The translations under genes and the position numbers were made by a program. A stretch of DNA of 64,000 nucleotides from Rhodobacterales bacterium LSUCC0031 (GTDB lineage: Bacteria; Pseudomonadota; Alphaproteobacteria; Rhodobacterales; Rhodobacteraceae). Position 1 is the stretch's first letter. Each line of letters begins with the position of its first letter. The notes beneath the pieces were generated by a model that made no database searches, was not told the origin of the DNA, and worked only from the letters and a program-made list of their open reading frames with translations. The DNA is taken from contig WVSP01000003.1 in the NCBI GenBank assembly GCA_015689735.1, positions 372,001-436,000 on the forward strand. The letters are read 5' to 3'. This document shows positions 1 to 9,010 of this stretch, in pieces.

Positions 1-632
1 TCGTCCTTGGTCACCAGGTGATCGGAAATCGTCAGCACCGCCAGCGCGCGCACCCCATAGCGGGCGGCCAGCGTATAAAGCTCGGCCGCCTCCATCTCGA
101 CGGCAAGCACGCCATGGCGCATCAGTTGCGCACTCAGATCATCGCGCTCGTCATAAAATACATCCGAGGAATAAATGCCCCCCACATGGGTCGGCACCCC
201 CCGCACCATGGCCGCGCGATAAGCCGCCGCCAATAGCTGGTAATCAGCGCAAGGGGCAAAATTCAATTCCCGGAAAATCCCGCGCGACGGTGTCGAAAGC
301 GACGAACACCCCATCGCCAAAACAATATCGCGCAATTTCACCCGCTCTTGCATCGCACCCGCCGACCCAATGCGGATGAGCGTCTTGGCCCCGTAATCGC
401 GGATCAATTCATTGGCGTAGATGGCCAAGCTGGGCATGCCCATGCCCGAACCGTGGATGGTGACGCGGTGACCGCGCCACGTTCCAGTATAGCCCAACAT
501 GCCCCTGACCCGATTAATGCAAACAGGATCGGCGAGAAATGTCTGGGCCGCCCATTCGGCGCGCAGCGGATCGCCCGGCATCAGAACCGTTTCGGCGATC
601 TCGCCAGGCTTTGCGCCGATATGGACGGTCAT
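1..632 (-). CDS. deoD: purine-nucleoside phosphorylase, DeoD type (3' end cut by window edge)
   Basis: Phosphorolysis of purine (deoxy)nucleosides to free base and (deoxy)ribose-1-phosphate in cytosolic purine salvage. The reading frame starts at ATG 632 and runs off the left edge after about 210 residues; the family is usually about 235 residues, so only the last couple of dozen are missing. Visible family features are the phosphate-binding [10 protein letters not shown] near residue 20, RIGSAGAM in the middle, [13 protein letters not shown] late in the protein and TISDHLVT just before the edge. These match the hexameric bacterial DeoD branch rather than the trimeric PunA branch. It begins 4 nt after the stop of the H-NS-like gene on the same strand, so the two are probably co-transcribed. 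Confidence 0.9.
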   Translation of the reverse strand, partial: MTVHIGAKPGEIAETVLMPGDPLRAEWAAQTFLADPVCINRVRGMLGYTGTWRGHRVTIHGSGMGMPSLAIYANELIRDYGAKTLIRIGSAGAMQERVKLRDIVLAMGCSSLSTPSRGIFRELNFAPCADYQLLAAAYRAAMVRGVPTHVGGIYSSDVFYDERDDLSAQLMRHGVLAVEMEAAELYTLAARYGVRALAVLTISDHLVTKD

Positions 633-636
633 TTGA

Positions 637-954
637 TCAGATCGCCATGGTCTCGAGCGATTTGCCCGCGCCAAGCGCGTCCTTGATCCATGCAGGCTGA
701 CGGCCACGTCCCGACCAAGTCTGCGACGGATCGGCCGGGTTGGCATATTTGGCAACGCCCTTTGACGCGGGCTTGCCGGCAACCTTGCCGCTCATCAATT
801 CCTCGAGCGTAAACCCATGCTCTTTCGCAGTTGCGCGCACCGCGGCAAGCGCATCGGCCCGCTTCTTCTTTTCATAGCCCTTAATCGCAGCTTCGACTTC
901 TTTATGATACGCCTGAAGCTCTGCAAGGCTCATGTTATCGATCGACTTTGTCAT
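637..954 (-). CDS. H-NS family histone-like regulator (HvrA/Spb-like)
   Basis: Small nucleoid-associated DNA-binding protein of about 105 residues. The N-terminal half is a charged helical oligomerisation region ([26 protein letters not shown]). The C-terminal end has the alphaproteobacterial H-NS core [20 protein letters not shown], whose GRGRQP stretch acts as an AT-hook-like minor-groove reader in this family. The ATG at 954 is chosen because GAAAGG lies about 9 nt upstream; an in-frame ATG at 972 is possible but has no comparable ribosome site. In Rhodobacter relatives (HvrA, Spb) such proteins tune photosynthesis or other AT-rich promoters; the target here is unknown. deoD follows 4 nt downstream. 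Confidence 0.88.
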   Translation of the reverse strand: MTKSIDNMSLAELQAYHKEVEAAIKGYEKKKRADALAAVRATAKEHGFTLEELMSGKVAGKPASKGVAKYANPADPSQTWSGRGRQPAWIKDALGAGKSLETMAI

Positions 955-1052
955 ATTGTGACCTTTCGCCATAATTACACTGTGCAAGATATGGCGCATC
1001 GATTTTTAGAACGCAAGCGGGCTGTCATTAAAGGCAGGCAGATTTTATTACC

Positions 1053-3020
1053 TTATTGCGCCGCGTATTCCTTTGGTTCTGCCAAGGCAATAATGTCCAA
1101 CATTATGGTATTCAATTCGAAATCTTTGGGTGTATAAACCCGTGAAACGCCAAAAGATTTCAGCTTTTCAGCGTCTTCATCGGGAATGATCCCACCAACC
1201 ATGACCGGCACATCGCCCAATCCGGCAGCACGCAATCGGGTCATCACATCGGCAATCAGCGGCACATGGCTACCAGACAAAATCGATAGTCCGATGACAT
1301 GGGCGCCCTGCGCTTGGGCCGCGGCCACGATCTCGTCAGGGGTGAGGCGTATGCCCTCATAGATGATGTCCATCCCGCAATCGCGGGCGCGAAAGGCGAT
1401 CTGTTCGGCACCGTTGGAATGGCCATCAAGGCCAGGCTTGCCCACAAGGAAAGACAAACGCCGCCCCAAGCGGTCGCTTACAGCATCGACGGCGGCCCGG
1501 ATATCATCCAGCCCCTCAGTCTTGTTTGAAACGGATTTCGACACACCTGTCGGCCCGCGGTATTCCCCGTGAACCGCGCGCATCACCCCTGCCCATTCGC
1601 CGGTCGTGACCCCAGCCTTGGCCGCAAGGATCGAGGCTGGCATGATGTTTTCCCCTGCCATAGCAGCACTGCGCAGGGCATCGAGTGCCGCCTTGACCGC
1701 GTCGGCGTCGCGGCTTGCGCGCCATGCGTGCAACCGGGCAATCTGGTCGGCCTCGACAGCCGGGTCAACGACCATGATCCCCCCATCCGCACCCAAAAGC
1801 GGCGAAGGCTCGCTGGCGGTATATTTGTTCACACCAACCACGACCGTTTCGCCGCGCTCGATCCGATTGACGCGGTCGGCATTGGCCTCGACCAAGCGCG
1901 CTTTCATGTAATCAATCGCGGCAATCGCGCCGCCCATCGTCTCGAGATTTGCCAATTCGGCACGCGCACCGGCCTTCAGTTCGGCGACCTTTGCATCGAT
2001 TGCGGGGTTCCCGTCAAATAGGTCGTCATACTCCAACAGGTCGGTTTCATAGGCCATGATCTGTTGCATCCGCATGGACCATTGCTGATCCCATGGCCGT
2101 GGCAAGCCCAAGGCCTCGTTCCAAGCGGGCAATTGTACCGCACGGGCGCGTGCCTTTTTCGATAAGGTCACGGCCAGCATCTCGATCAGGATGCGATAGA
2201 CGTTGTTTTCAGGCTGCTGTTCGGTCAGGCCAAGGGAATTGACCTGCACCCCATAGCGGAAACGACGGTATTTCGGATCACTGACGCCATAGCGGGCTTC
2301 GCAAATCTCGTCCCAAAGATCAACAAATGCGCGCATCTTGCACATTTCAGTGACGAAACGGATGCCGGCATTGACGAAAAACGAAATCCGGCCAACCAGC
2401 ACGGGAAAATCCTCGGCCGGAACGCGCGGGCGCAAAGCATCCAGAACTGAAATCGCGGTCGCCAGCGCAAAGGCCAATTCCTGTTCAGGCGTGGCACCGG
2501 CCTCTTGCAAGTGGTAGGAACACACATTCATCGGGTTCCATTTCGGAACATTGGTGTAGCAATATTCCGCTATATCCGCGATCATGGCGAGGCTGGGCTT
2601 TGGCGGGCAAATATAGGTCCCGCGGCTGAGATACTCCTTGATCAAATCGTTTTGCACCGTGCCTTGCAATTGCAAGATATCGGCACCCTGCTGTTCAGCC
2701 ACGGCAATATAGAGCGCCAACAGCCAAGGTGCCGTGGCATTGATCGTCATCGAGGTATTCATCTGTTCAAGCGGGATCTGATCGAACAATGTCGCCATAT
2801 CGCCCAAATGGCAGATCGGCACACCGACCTTGCCCACCTCACCCCGCGCCAACACATGATCGCTGTCATATCCCGTTTGGGTCGGCAAATCGAAAGCCAC
2901 GGAAAGCCCTGTTTGCCCTTTGGCGAGATTGCCCCGGTAAAGCGCATTCGATGCCTTGGCCGTGGAATGGCCAGCATAGGTCCGAATAAGCCAAGGATGA
3001 TCGCGATGTGGGGCTGTCAT
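1053..3020 (-). CDS. ecm: ethylmalonyl-CoA mutase (MeaA), adenosylcobalamin-dependent
   Basis: Converts (2R)-ethylmalonyl-CoA to (2S)-methylsuccinyl-CoA, a committed step of the ethylmalonyl-CoA pathway for acetyl-CoA assimilation. At 655 residues it has the fused layout of this family: an N-terminal mutase barrel beginning with a TYAGHSTAKASN-type segment, and a C-terminal B12 domain with D-G-H-S-N-G at about residues 532-537, where His534 is the lower cobalt ligand. The internal segment VGVNKYTASEPSPLL links the two halves. Its length and the single-chain arrangement separate it from methylmalonyl-CoA mutase large subunits. It is transcribed away from the transporter operon at 3190. An imperfect direct repeat lies in the shared upstream region. 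Confidence 0.93.
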   Translation of the reverse strand: MTAPHRDHPWLIRTYAGHSTAKASNALYRGNLAKGQTGLSVAFDLPTQTGYDSDHVLARGEVGKVGVPICHLGDMATLFDQIPLEQMNTSMTINATAPWLLALYIAVAEQQGADILQLQGTVQNDLIKEYLSRGTYICPPKPSLAMIADIAEYCYTNVPKWNPMNVCSYHLQEAGATPEQELAFALATAISVLDALRPRVPAEDFPVLVGRISFFVNAGIRFVTEMCKMRAFVDLWDEICEARYGVSDPKYRRFRYGVQVNSLGLTEQQPENNVYRILIEMLAVTLSKKARARAVQLPAWNEALGLPRPWDQQWSMRMQQIMAYETDLLEYDDLFDGNPAIDAKVAELKAGARAELANLETMGGAIAAIDYMKARLVEANADRVNRIERGETVVVGVNKYTASEPSPLLGADGGIMVVDPAVEADQIARLHAWRASRDADAVKAALDALRSAAMAGENIMPASILAAKAGVTTGEWAGVMRAVHGEYRGPTGVSKSVSNKTEGLDDIRAAVDAVSDRLGRRLSFLVGKPGLDGHSNGAEQIAFRARDCGMDIIYEGIRLTPDEIVAAAQAQGAHVIGLSILSGSHVPLIADVMTRLRAAGLGDVPVMVGGIIPDEDAEKLKSFGVSRVYTPKDFELNTIMLDIIALAEPKEYAAQ

Positions 3021-3055
3021 GAGCGGCTCCTGTCGAGCGGACGGAAATAAGATTA

Positions 3056-3109
3056 CGCTGCAATGCGTATAATGAGAATATTATGACCTTGTCAATTCGC
3101 TGCAATGCG
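3056..3109. promoter_or_regulatory. 12-bp direct repeat in the ecm / transporter divergent promoter region
   Basis: CGCTGCAATGCG occurs exactly at 3056-3067 and again at 3098-3109, a 42-bp (about four helical turns) spacing. Between them lies the AT-rich stretch TAATGAGAATATTA, itself an inverted repeat of TAAT/ATTA. The arrangement resembles a tandem operator around a promoter. Further toward the transporter gene, 3134-3153 forms a 7-bp hairpin (AGGCGAG/CTCGCCT). The regulator is not identifiable from the window. Confidence 0.4.
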
Positions 3110-3189
3110 GCAAAACCGGCTGCGGCAGGTGACAGGCGAGGCATAACTCGCCTCTGGCCCAGCTGCACGCGGCGCGTTAGCCTTGCGCC

Positions 3190-4131
3190 ATGCTGCGCTA
3201 CATCCTCACCCGCGCCTTTTCCCTGGGCCTCAGCCTGATCATGGCGAGCGTGGTGATTTTTGCGCTGATCGAGGTCATCCCCGGCGATCCGGCCAGCTAC
3301 ATGATGGGGCTGAACGCAACGCCCGAAAACCTTGCTGCGCTGCGGGCCGAGCTTGGGCTCGATGCGCCCCCGCTTGCGCGCTACCTCGGATGGGTCGGTG
3401 GCATGCTGACCGGCGACTTCGGCATTTCCTACACCTACCGCGTGCCGGTCGCCGATCTTGTGGCTGATCGGATCTGGGTCTCTTTGCCCTTGGCGATCTA
3501 CGCGTTGACGCTGTCCACACTGATCGCGTTTCCCATCGGTATCATCGCCGCATCGCGCCGCGGCACATGGGCCGATCATGGGGTCATGGGGGCGACACAG
3601 CTGGGCGTCGCGGTGCCGAATTTCTGGTTTGCGATGCTGTTGGTGCTGATCTTCGCGGTCAATCTGCGCTGGTTTTCGGCAGGCGGGTTTCCCGGCTGGT
3701 CCGACCCGGCTGCCGCTCTCAAGGCGCTGACCCTTCCGGCCATTGCGCTGGCCTTGCCGCAATCGGCCATCCTTGCGCGGGTCATGCGTTCGGCGCTTCT
3801 CGACACGCTCGACCAAGATTATATCCGCACCGCGCGCGCCAAGGGCCTCTCGCGCGCGCAAACCATCCGCCGCCATGCGCTGCGCAATGCATTGATCCCG
3901 GTGCTCACGATCATTGGCCTGCAATTTTCGTTCTTGATTGCAGGGGCGATCATCATCGAGAACGTGTTCTTCCTGCCCGGTCTTGGGCGGTTGATCTTTC
4001 AAGGCATCACCCAGCGCGACCTGATCGTGGTGGAATCGGTGACCATGGTGTTGGTGTTCGGGGTGATCGTCGTGACGTTTCTGGTCGATCTGGCCTACGC
4101 GCTCATCGACCCAAGGCTGCGCCGCCGATGA
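3190..4131 (+). CDS. ABC transporter permease, DppB/OppB type
   Basis: Inner-membrane permease of a peptide/nickel-type ABC importer, 313 residues. The start MLRYILTRAFSLGLSLIMASVVIFALIEVIPGDPA is the standard first membrane segment followed by the conserved PGDP motif. About six hydrophobic segments follow. The cytoplasmic coupling loop RTARAKGLSRAQTIRRHALRNALIPV lies near residues 213-238 and contacts the ATPase. The protein ends LIDPRLRRR, as DppB proteins do. Its stop overlaps the start of the second permease by 4 nt (ATGA). No periplasmic substrate-binding protein gene accompanies it, so the substrate cannot be inferred from a receptor. Confidence 0.9.
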   Translation: MLRYILTRAFSLGLSLIMASVVIFALIEVIPGDPASYMMGLNATPENLAALRAELGLDAPPLARYLGWVGGMLTGDFGISYTYRVPVADLVADRIWVSLPLAIYALTLSTLIAFPIGIIAASRRGTWADHGVMGATQLGVAVPNFWFAMLLVLIFAVNLRWFSAGGFPGWSDPAAALKALTLPAIALALPQSAILARVMRSALLDTLDQDYIRTARAKGLSRAQTIRRHALRNALIPVLTIIGLQFSFLIAGAIIIENVFFLPGLGRLIFQGITQRDLIVVESVTMVLVFGVIVVTFLVDLAYALIDPRLRRR

Positions 4132-4952
4132 ACCGCATGTCGCCATCCCTTTTCATCGGCGCCGCCCTTTCGGGGATATTCGTGACTGCGGCCCTGATCT
4201 CGCTTGTCTGGGTGCCGCACGCAGTCGATGGGGTCGCCATCGCAGCGCGCCTGCAAGCGCCTTCGGCCACGTATCTCTTGGGTACCGATCAGCTTGGGCG
4301 CGATCTTTTGTCGATGCTGATGGTGGGCGCGCAAACCTCTATCGCGGTTGCAGTCGTTGCTGTGGGGATCGGCGTCGCCCTTGGGGTGCCGCTTGGCCTT
4401 GCTGCGGCTGCCAATCGGGGCGGTATTCTCGATGACGTCATCATGCGGGCCAACGACCTGATCTTTGCCTTTCCCAGCCTTGTCATCGCGATCTTGATTA
4501 CCGCGCGCTACGGCCCATCGGCCAGCAACGCAATCATCGCTATCGGCATCTTCAACATTCCCGTGTTTGCCCGCGTGGCGCGCGGCGCGGCACTGCCTTT
4601 ATGGACGCTTGATTATATCTTGGCCGCGCGTACGGCAGGGAAGGGCAAGACCCGCATCAGTGCCGAACATATCCTGCCCAATATCACCAACCTCTTGATC
4701 GTTCAGGCCACGATCCAGTTTTCACTAGGCATCTTGGCGGAAGCCGCGCTGAGTTATGTGGGCCTTGGCGCACAACCTCCCACCCCCAGCTGGGGCCGCA
4801 TGCTCGCCGAGGCACAGACGATGATCTACACCCATCCGATGCTGGCCGTGCTGCCGGGATTGGCCATCGTGCTGATGGTCTTGGGTCTGAACCTGATGGG
4901 CGACGGGCTGCGCGATCTCCTCGATCCAAGATTGCGCCGGGGGCGGGTATGA
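4128..4952 (+). CDS. ABC transporter permease, DppC/OppC type
   Basis: Partner permease of 274 residues. The ATG at 4128 overlaps the preceding stop as ATGA; a longer open frame upstream is only the shadow of the first permease. The sequence LGTDQLGRDLLSMLMVGAQTSIAVA is the diagnostic DppC N-terminal motif (LGTDxxGRD). The coupling loop LDYILAARTAGKGKTRISAEHILPN lies near residues 161-186, and ALSYVGLGAQPPTPSWGRML near the C-terminus is also typical. The N-terminus has one membrane anchor and a short periplasmic stretch. It forms the transmembrane pore with the first permease and is followed by the ATPase with another ATGA overlap. Confidence 0.9.
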   Translation: MNRMSPSLFIGAALSGIFVTAALISLVWVPHAVDGVAIAARLQAPSATYLLGTDQLGRDLLSMLMVGAQTSIAVAVVAVGIGVALGVPLGLAAAANRGGILDDVIMRANDLIFAFPSLVIAILITARYGPSASNAIIAIGIFNIPVFARVARGAALPLWTLDYILAARTAGKGKTRISAEHILPNITNLLIVQATIQFSLGILAEAALSYVGLGAQPPTPSWGRMLAEAQTMIYTHPMLAVLPGLAIVLMVLGLNLMGDGLRDLLDPRLRRGRV

Positions 4953-6526
4953 TCGCGCTCGACCACCTCTCGCTCAACATCCATGGCACCCCGATCTTGC
5001 GCGATGTCTCGCTTGAGATCACACAAGGGCAGATCACCGGGCTGGTGGGTGAAAGCGGCTCGGGAAAATCGATGACCGCGCTGGCCATGATGGGGTTGTT
5101 GCCACATGGGGCCAAGCCACGCGGGCGCTTCATGCTCGATGGGTCCGATCTTTTGCGCCTGACCGAGGCCGAGCTTTGCCAAATCCGGGGCAATCGGATC
5201 AGCATGATATTTCAAGAACCGATGACCGCGCTGAACCCGGTGCAAACAATCGGCGACCAGGTTGCCGAGACCTTGATCATCCACGGCAAGGCAAGCCGGG
5301 CCGAGGCACGCCGCATCGCGCGCGACCGTTTGGACCGGGTGGGCCTCACGCAGATCGCGTATGACCGCTACCCGCACGAGCTATCGGGCGGCCAGCGCCA
5401 GCGCGCCTGTATCGCAGCAGCGATTGCGCTGAACCCAACGCTCTTGATCGCCGACGAGCCGACCACGGCGCTTGATGTCACGACCCAGGCCCAGATCCTC
5501 GACCTGCTGAAATCATTGGTCACACAAGAGGGCATGTCGCTGTTGCTGATCACCCATGACCTCGCCGTTGTGGCGGCAATGGCTGACCGGGTCGGTGTGA
5601 TGCAAAATGGCGAGATCGTCGAGATGGGTCCGACACGGGCGGTGTTGCGCGAACGCCGCCATCCCTATACGGACGCCCTCCTCGCTGCCTCATCGCATTG
5701 GCCGAACCGCAGGCCGCAACCCGTGACTGCGCCGCTTTTGCGCGTTGACCGCGTCACGCGCTGCTATGCCGGCCCGCGCAAGGGCCTACGCCGCGGGCCA
5801 GAGATCACAGCGGTCAAGGATGTGAGCTTTACCTTGCACAAGGGCGAAAGCCTTGGGTTGGTCGGGGAAAGCGGTTGTGGCAAATCCACCCTGACACGCG
5901 CGATCCTTGGCCTCGACAAGGTGCAAGGGGGCGATATCACCTTGTTCGGCCAATCCATCGTCCCAAACATGCCCGCAGCCCTGAGGGCCGGCATTCAAGT
6001 CGTGTTCCAAGACCCCTATGGCAGCTTCAACCCGCGCTGGCAGGTCGAACGGATCGTGGCCGAACCCTTTCACCTCTTGCCCGATGCCCCCCAAGGTCAC
6101 GCGCGCCGCGAGCGCGTGGCCGCAGCGCTGAGCGCCGTGCGGCTTTCGCCTGATGACCTGACAAAATACCCGCATGAGTTTTCGGGCGGCCAGCGCCAGC
6201 GCATCGCGATTGCGCGCGCCTTGATCACGCGACCCAAGATCCTTGTGCTGGACGAGGCGGTCTCAGCCCTCGATGTCTCGGTGCGTGCGCGCATCCTCGA
6301 TCTTCTTGCAGAATTACAGGCAGAACTTGGACTTTCATATCTCTTCATCTCCCATGATTTGACAGTGGTGCGCGCGATCACTGACCGCGTTTTGGTGATG
6401 CAGGCAGGCCAGATCGTCGAGGAAGGGCCAACCGCGACTGTCTTCGATGCCCCAAGCCACCCCTATACTCGCCAACTCATCGCCGCCGCCCCGCGGCTTC
6501 CCGATCTTGAAAGGCTTCCGACATGA
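4949..6526 (+). CDS. fused double ABC ATPase (DppD-DppF-like)
   Basis: Cytoplasmic energiser of the importer, 525 residues with two complete nucleotide-binding domains in one chain. Domain 1 has the Walker A GESGSGKS at about residues 34-41, signature LSGGQRQR near 145 and Walker B LLIADEP near 166. Domain 2 has GESGCGKST near 307, signature FSGGQRQR near 410 and Walker B ILVLDEA near 431. Both carry the switch-histidine motif (ITHDL, ISHDL). Each half ends with the HPYT oligopeptide-transporter tail (RHPYTDALL, SHPYTRQLI). The fusion means both ATPase sites are made at equal stoichiometry. It overlaps the aldehyde dehydrogenase start by 4 nt. Confidence 0.92.
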   Translation: MIALDHLSLNIHGTPILRDVSLEITQGQITGLVGESGSGKSMTALAMMGLLPHGAKPRGRFMLDGSDLLRLTEAELCQIRGNRISMIFQEPMTALNPVQTIGDQVAETLIIHGKASRAEARRIARDRLDRVGLTQIAYDRYPHELSGGQRQRACIAAAIALNPTLLIADEPTTALDVTTQAQILDLLKSLVTQEGMSLLLITHDLAVVAAMADRVGVMQNGEIVEMGPTRAVLRERRHPYTDALLAASSHWPNRRPQPVTAPLLRVDRVTRCYAGPRKGLRRGPEITAVKDVSFTLHKGESLGLVGESGCGKSTLTRAILGLDKVQGGDITLFGQSIVPNMPAALRAGIQVVFQDPYGSFNPRWQVERIVAEPFHLLPDAPQGHARRERVAAALSAVRLSPDDLTKYPHEFSGGQRQRIAIARALITRPKILVLDEAVSALDVSVRARILDLLAELQAELGLSYLFISHDLTVVRAITDRVLVMQAGQIVEEGPTATVFDAPSHPYTRQLIAAAPRLPDLERLPT

Positions 6527-7968
6527 CAGCTTGGTTCGACCCCTCCTTGGTGTTCATCGGCGGCGCATGGCGCCAGCCTGCCAGCGGCGACACCTTGCCC
6601 GTGATCGACCCTTCGACAGGGGCAGAGATTGCCCGCATCGCGCGCGGCACAGCCGCCGATATCGACGCAGCCGTCGCCGCGGCCACGGCCGCCATGGCGG
6701 GCGAATGGGGCGCGATGCCCGCCTTTGAGCGGGGGCGCATCTTGGCGCGGCTTTGCACATTGATCCTCGATCACGCCGATGCCCTCACCGCGATGGAGGC
6801 CGCCGATGTCGGAAAGCCGCTCGCCCAAGCGCGCAACGATGTGATCGCCATGGCGCGCTATTGCGAGTTTTACGCCGGTGCCGCCGACAAGCTGATGGGC
6901 GAGACGATCCCGTTTCAAAGCGGCTTTACCGTCTATACCTTGCGCGAACCCCATGGGGTGACGGGCCATATCGTGCCGTGGAACTACCCCATGCAGATCA
7001 TCGGCCGTTCGGTCGGCGCAGCCCTTGCAGCGGGCAATGCCTGTGTCCTGAAACCGGCCGAGGAGGCGTGCTTGACCGCGCTTGCCTTTGCTGATTTGGC
7101 GCGCCAAGCGGGTCTGCCAGCGGGTGCCTTAAACGTCGTGCCGGGCTTGGGTGCCGAAGCGGGTGCCGCGCTGACCGCCCATCCGGGCATCCGCCATATC
7201 TCGTTCACCGGGTCGGTCGCCACGGGCCGCAAGGTTCAGGCTGCGGCGGCGGAAAATGTCGTCCCGGTCACGCTGGAATTGGGCGGCAAATCCCCGCAAC
7301 TGGTCTTTGCAGATGCCGATCTGGATGCTGCACTTCCCTTTCTGGTGAATGCGGGTGTCCAGAATGCGGGGCAAACTTGCTCGGCCTCATCGCGTATCCT
7401 TGTGGAACGGTCGATCTATGCAGAGGTCTGCAAAAGGATGGCCGCCGCCTATCGCGATCTGAGCGTTGGCCCTGCCACCGCCGATCTGCGGGTGGGGCCG
7501 CTGATCTCAGCCCGGCAAAAAGGCATTGTTGAACGCTATCTCGCCATGGCCGACCCCGCCCATATCATCGCACGCGGGCAATTGGCCCCCGATCTGCCGC
7601 AGGGCGGCCATTACATCGCGCCTGCGCTGATCGCAGGTCCCGGCCCTGACCATGTTCTTGCACAAGAAGAGATTTTCGGCCCGGTCCAGATCATCCTTCC
7701 CTTTGCAGACGAGGCGGACGCGATCCGCATTGCCAATGGCACGCCCTATGGGCTGGTCGCATCCATTTGGTCGCGCGATGGGGGGCGGCAAATGCGACTG
7801 GCCAAGCAGTTGCGCGCCGGACAGGTATTCTTGAACAATTACGGCGCAGCAGGGGGTGTCGAGTTGCCATTTGGCGGTACAGGCTCTTCAGGCCATGGCC
7901 GCGAAAAAGGGTTCGAGGCGCTCTATGCAATGACGAGCTTGAAAACTGTGGCCGCCCTTCATGGATGA
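6523..7968 (+). CDS. NAD(P)-dependent aldehyde dehydrogenase
   Basis: Oxidises an aldehyde to the acid; 481 residues, the usual length. The catalytic Glu252 sits in VTLELGGKSPQ and the nucleophile Cys286 in QNAGQTCSASSR. The NAD-binding segments FTGSVATGRKV and VPWNYPMQ are present, and the EEIFGPV motif follows near residue 385. Sequence style resembles betaine-aldehyde, 4-guanidinobutyraldehyde and gamma-aminobutyraldehyde dehydrogenases, but the exact substrate cannot be read from it. The ATGA overlap with the transporter ATPase shows that uptake and oxidation are co-produced. A 72-nt gap follows before the next gene. Confidence 0.88.
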   Translation: MTAWFDPSLVFIGGAWRQPASGDTLPVIDPSTGAEIARIARGTAADIDAAVAAATAAMAGEWGAMPAFERGRILARLCTLILDHADALTAMEAADVGKPLAQARNDVIAMARYCEFYAGAADKLMGETIPFQSGFTVYTLREPHGVTGHIVPWNYPMQIIGRSVGAALAAGNACVLKPAEEACLTALAFADLARQAGLPAGALNVVPGLGAEAGAALTAHPGIRHISFTGSVATGRKVQAAAAENVVPVTLELGGKSPQLVFADADLDAALPFLVNAGVQNAGQTCSASSRILVERSIYAEVCKRMAAAYRDLSVGPATADLRVGPLISARQKGIVERYLAMADPAHIIARGQLAPDLPQGGHYIAPALIAGPGPDHVLAQEEIFGPVQIILPFADEADAIRIANGTPYGLVASIWSRDGGRQMRLAKQLRAGQVFLNNYGAAGGVELPFGGTGSSGHGREKGFEALYAMTSLKTVAALHG

Positions 7969-8040
7969 GCCGCGCGTGGGTTGGGCATGGACGGCTTGCC
8001 TCCCGCCCGTTAGGCTCTCCCCGACCCATGCGGCGGAGCG

Positions 8041-8583
8041 ATGATGAAGCTTGGCAAATTCCCCACCTTTTTCATGTTGATGGCGTTTGCAGCCTGCGCT
8101 GCGGCGATCTTTGGCGCGCTGCACAATCAACTGAGCTACACCGTTGGCCCCGATTACTTTCACAGCTTGAAATTCGCCCAATTCGCAATCCCACCCGAGA
8201 TGCCGCCACGGCTTGGCGCAGCCTTGGTCGGGGCGCAAGCAAGCTGGTGGATGGGCGCGGCTGTCGCTGGTCCGGCCTTTATCTATGGGCTGTTCTCGGT
8301 GCCGAACGCACAAAGTTATCTGGCCGCCGGGCTTGGTGCGATCGGGCTTGTGATCGTGTTGGCGACAATGGCCGCTCTCACTGGGCTGATCGGCGGGCTG
8401 GTGGCCGATAACACGGGCTTGCTGGACGGGGTGTTGCGCATTCCGCAGGGCGTGGATCAGTCCGATTTCCTGCGCGCAGGCTTTATGCACGAGGCGGCCT
8501 ATATCGCCGGTGCGCTTGGGGGGCTGTTGGCCTTTTGGCCGATCCGACGGGCGCGCGGGCTCGACCTGCGCCGGGCAGGCTAA
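8041..8583 (+). CDS. small integral membrane protein of unknown function
   Basis: An uncharacterised protein of 180 residues with about four hydrophobic segments: near the N-terminus (FFMLMAFAACAAAIFGAL), near residues 80-95, near 100-125 and near 155-170. The conserved-looking part is ALHNQLSYTVGPDYFHSLKF, followed by RLGAALVGAQASWWMG, which I associate with a widespread proteobacterial hypothetical family without assigned function. Tandem ATGs at 8041 and 8044 follow GGAG at 8034; the second has the better spacing, so the true start may be 3 nt later. It lies within the catabolic operon and ends 4 nt before the thioesterase gene. Confidence 0.72.
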   Translation: MMKLGKFPTFFMLMAFAACAAAIFGALHNQLSYTVGPDYFHSLKFAQFAIPPEMPPRLGAALVGAQASWWMGAAVAGPAFIYGLFSVPNAQSYLAAGLGAIGLVIVLATMAALTGLIGGLVADNTGLLDGVLRIPQGVDQSDFLRAGFMHEAAYIAGALGGLLAFWPIRRARGLDLRRAG

Positions 8584-8587
8584 GACG

Positions 8588-9010
8588 ATGGAGACGCTCC
8601 GCCGCCCCGTGGCCCCACGCGATTGTGATATCCTTGGTCATATGAATGTCGCGGCCTACATCGACGCGGTCTCGGACGCGATGTTCGCGGTGCAAACGGC
8701 CATCGGCCTTGACCGCGCAGCACTTGCAGCAACGCAACGATCCTTCGTCGCCGCAAGGATCGAGGCAGATTACCGCGCCGAGATGCTGGCAGGCGATGTC
8801 TTCACCCTCGAGAGCAGGATTTTGCACATCGGCACGAAATCGGCCCGATTTGCCCATCGCATGATCCGCATAGGCGATGGGGCAACCGTTTTCGCGGCTC
8901 AGAATGTTTCGGTCTTTTTCGATTTGGCCGCACGGCGCGCCGTGGCGATCCCCGATGATCTGCGCCATGCCTTGGAGCGACTGAAAGAGGAAGATCCAGA
9001 TGAGACTTGA
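8588..9010 (+). CDS. acyl-CoA thioesterase, hot-dog fold (4HBT-like)
   Basis: Predicted hydrolase of an acyl-CoA thioester, 140 residues, the size of a single hot-dog domain. The N-terminal RDCDILGHMNVAAYID matches the 4-hydroxybenzoyl-CoA thioesterase-type motif D-x-x-G-H-x-N, with Asp14 as the candidate catalytic acid. ATG 8588 is preferred over upstream in-frame starts that would lie within the preceding gene. The end overlaps the SDR gene by 11 nt. In this operon it could release a carboxylic acid from a CoA ester or recycle CoA; which acyl group is unknown. Confidence 0.82.
   Translation: METLRRPVAPRDCDILGHMNVAAYIDAVSDAMFAVQTAIGLDRAALAATQRSFVAARIEADYRAEMLAGDVFTLESRILHIGTKSARFAHRMIRIGDGATVFAAQNVSVFFDLAARRAVAIPDDLRHALERLKEEDPDET

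Noticed and set aside
2866-4146. 426-residue open frame opposite the first permease gene
   Set aside because: Its composition (many Arg, His, Gln, Asp) is that of an antisense shadow in GC-rich DNA, and the plus-strand permease is unmistakable.
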